This document shows positions 62,902-64,000 of a DNA stretch of 64,000 bases, in pieces (position 1 is the first letter of the stretch; each line of letters begins with the position of its first letter). The notes beneath the pieces are model-generated. The model saw only the letters and a list, made by a program, of their open reading frames with translations. It ran no database searches and was not told the DNA's origin. The stretch lies in assembly GCA_934643145.1 (NCBI GenBank), contig CAKUBM010000001.1, positions 1 to 64,000 on the forward strand, read 5' to 3'. This DNA is from an uncultured Collinsella sp. (GTDB lineage Bacteria > Actinomycetota > Coriobacteriia > Coriobacteriales > Coriobacteriaceae). The position numbers were made by a program, and so were the translations under genes.

Positions 62902-62944
62902 CTCGCAGGCATACGGCGATTAGCCATACTGAGCTCTGTCCAGG

Positions 62945-62976
62945 GCCCCCGGTCGAATTTCCGGCCGGGGGTCTTT
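62945..62976 (+). terminator. Terminator after the rubredoxin gene
   Basis: GCCCCCGG pairs with CCGGGGGT around a short loop, followed by CTTTTG. Confidence 0.8.
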
Positions 62977-63010
62977 TGTGTTGGTGCGAGGGGATCGTAT
63001 TTGTCCGATT

Positions 63011-63067
63011 GTCTCGATTTGTAACAGCAAGGGGCGGAAATTGGCCCCATCTGTTACAAATCGAGAC
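63011..63067. repeat. 57-bp perfect hairpin beside the Nramp gene
   Basis: 17-bp exact arms (63011-63027 and 63051-63067, containing GATTTGTAACAG / CTGTTACAAATC). A further GGGGC / GCCCC stem lies in the loop. It lies 28 bp beyond the stop of the minus-strand Nramp gene, without a T run, so it may be a convergent terminator or a dispersed palindrome. Confidence 0.7.
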
Positions 63068-63094
63068 GTTTGGCTGGGCGGGCGTGCAGTTTCG

Positions 63095-64000
63095 TTACAT
63101 CCCTGCCAGCAGCACGGCGTCGAGCGCCGTTACGACGACACCAATCCCTACAAGCAGCACGTTGAGCGGGCGCGAGTTGGCGTATTTGCCCATCACGCGG
63201 CGCGAGCTGGTGAGTCGAATGAGCACGAAGACCGTGATCGGCAGCTGAAGCGACAGTAGCGCTTGGCTCCAGATGAGACCCTCAAAGGGGTTCGAAACGA
63301 CTAGGCAGGCAACAACTGCACCGGCAAAGCAGAGCGCCACGCCAATCGAGGAGTGCCGGTCGTGGATGTCGTATTCCTCGTCGAACATGCCGGCCGTAAT
63401 GGTGCCGGCTGCCATGCCCGCCGTCACGCTGCTCGAGAGGCCCGCGAACAGCAGCGCCACGGCAAAGATGATCGAACTTGCCGGGCCCAGGATGGGGGAG
63501 AGCATGGCGGCCGCGACGGCGAGGTCGTCTACGACGATGCCGTGGGCAAAGAAGGTCGTCGCGGCTAGGATGACCATCGCCGAGTTGATTGCCCAGCCCA
63601 CACCCATCGAAAAGAGCGTGTCGTAGAGCTCGTAGCGAAGGCGCTCCTCGATAACCTGTTCGCCTTGGCCTTCGAAGTGCATGGATTGGATGACCTCGGA
63701 GTGCAGAAAGAGATTGTGGGGCATGACGACCGCCCCCAGGATGCTGACGACGATGGCGGCCGAGTCGGTGGGCATGCTGGGTGTGATCCAGCCTGCGGCG
63801 GCTTGCGGCCAGTCGACTTTGACCAGCGCGAGCTCAGCCAAAAACGACAGGCCCACTATGCCAACGAAGGCGATAATCCAGCGCTCGGCACGTTTGTAGG
63901 AGCTCGTCATGAGCATCGCCATCGAAGTCGTCGCCACGATGATGCAGCCGGCGCGCACGGGCAGCCCAAAGAGCATCTGGAGCGCGATCGCGCCGCCCAG
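63095..64000 (-). CDS. mntH: Nramp family divalent metal transporter (N-terminus cut by window)
   Basis: The frame runs off the right edge, so only the last 301 residues or so are visible. The TM6 metal-site motif MPHNLFLHSEV is present, along with several membrane segments (AELALV..., VILAATTFFA, IIFAVALLFAGLSSSVTAGMAAG, VGIALCFAGAVVACLVVS-like). Nramp proteins import Mn2+ or Fe2+ with protons. The paired TM1 DPGN motif lies outside the window. The stop is TAA. Confidence 0.9.
   Translation of the reverse strand: MGGAIALQMLFGLPVRAGCIIVATTSMAMLMTSSYKRAERWIIAFVGIVGLSFLAELALVKVDWPQAAAGWITPSMPTDSAAIVVSILGAVVMPHNLFLHSEVIQSMHFEGQGEQVIEERLRYELYDTLFSMGVGWAINSAMVILAATTFFAHGIVVDDLAVAAAMLSPILGPASSIIFAVALLFAGLSSSVTAGMAAGTITAGMFDEEYDIHDRHSSIGVALCFAGAVVACLVVSNPFEGLIWSQALLSLQLPITVFVLIRLTSSRRVMGKYANSRPLNVLLVGIGVVVTALDAVLLAGM

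Overview
The window looks like a chromosomal segment of a human-gut Coriobacteriia bacterium, most like Collinsella. This is an inference from the high GC content, from gene content (split transketolase, type Z S14, zinc-ribbon L31, L17 with a long tail, an RF2 gene without a frameshift) and from the dense intergenic palindromes. No rRNA genes, CRISPR arrays, insertion sequences or prophage were seen. About 63 protein genes, two tRNAs and two gene remnants can be supported.

Layout. Positions 1-4.1 kb are an accessory patch. An AbiEi-like gene, a DUF234-type ATPase/nuclease gene and a decayed DUF4143 ATPase are separated by three non-coding arrays of a 62-bp repeat with alternating inverted boxes. 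Positions 4.1-6.6 kb hold a hypothetical gene, a Pro/Ala-rich single-pass membrane protein and a YheO-type PAS regulator. Positions 6.9-16.1 kb hold a purine/uric-acid type catabolic cluster: ygeX, ygeY, ygeW, mocA, hyuA, yqeC, yqeB and an xdhC-family gene. The molybdenum hydroxylase these accessory proteins normally serve is absent. Positions 16.4-27.1 kb are the spc/alpha ribosomal block from rplE to rplQ plus truA, with secY, adk, map, infA and rpoA; rplN and rplX are missing upstream of rplE.

Positions 27.2-46.6 kb are mixed housekeeping: a glycosyltransferase-like gene, argR, a bifunctional penicillin-binding protein, a U32 protein, tyrS, adenine deaminase, two HAD phosphatases, citrate synthase, an ACT protein, rpmE with a candidate RNA leader, secA, prfB and a YitT transporter-like gene. 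Positions 46.8-53.5 kb carry the split transketolase, ftsE-ftsX and rnr. Positions 53.6-54.6 kb hold an orphan serine recombinase and a VanZ remnant. Positions 54.7-59.2 kb are a complete MurNAc-peptide salvage module (RpiR regulator, murQ, murP, mupG). The right end carries an ArsC/Spx-like gene, tRNA-Gln and tRNA-Glu, a TPR protein, smpB, a flavin reductase with a rubredoxin, and an Nramp transporter cut by the window edge.

The most striking system-level signal joins two observations. By my count of 63 stop codons, 38 are TAG, 22 are TAA and only 3 are TGA, which is unusual for a GC-rich actinobacterium. The RF2 gene, whose product reads TGA, carries SPT instead of the canonical SPF stop-codon recognition tripeptide. 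The other notable signals are the 62-bp repeat arrays, a long perfect operator-like palindrome before the ATPase, twin AACAAA-N3-TTTGTT operators before ygeX, and several families of dispersed palindromes.
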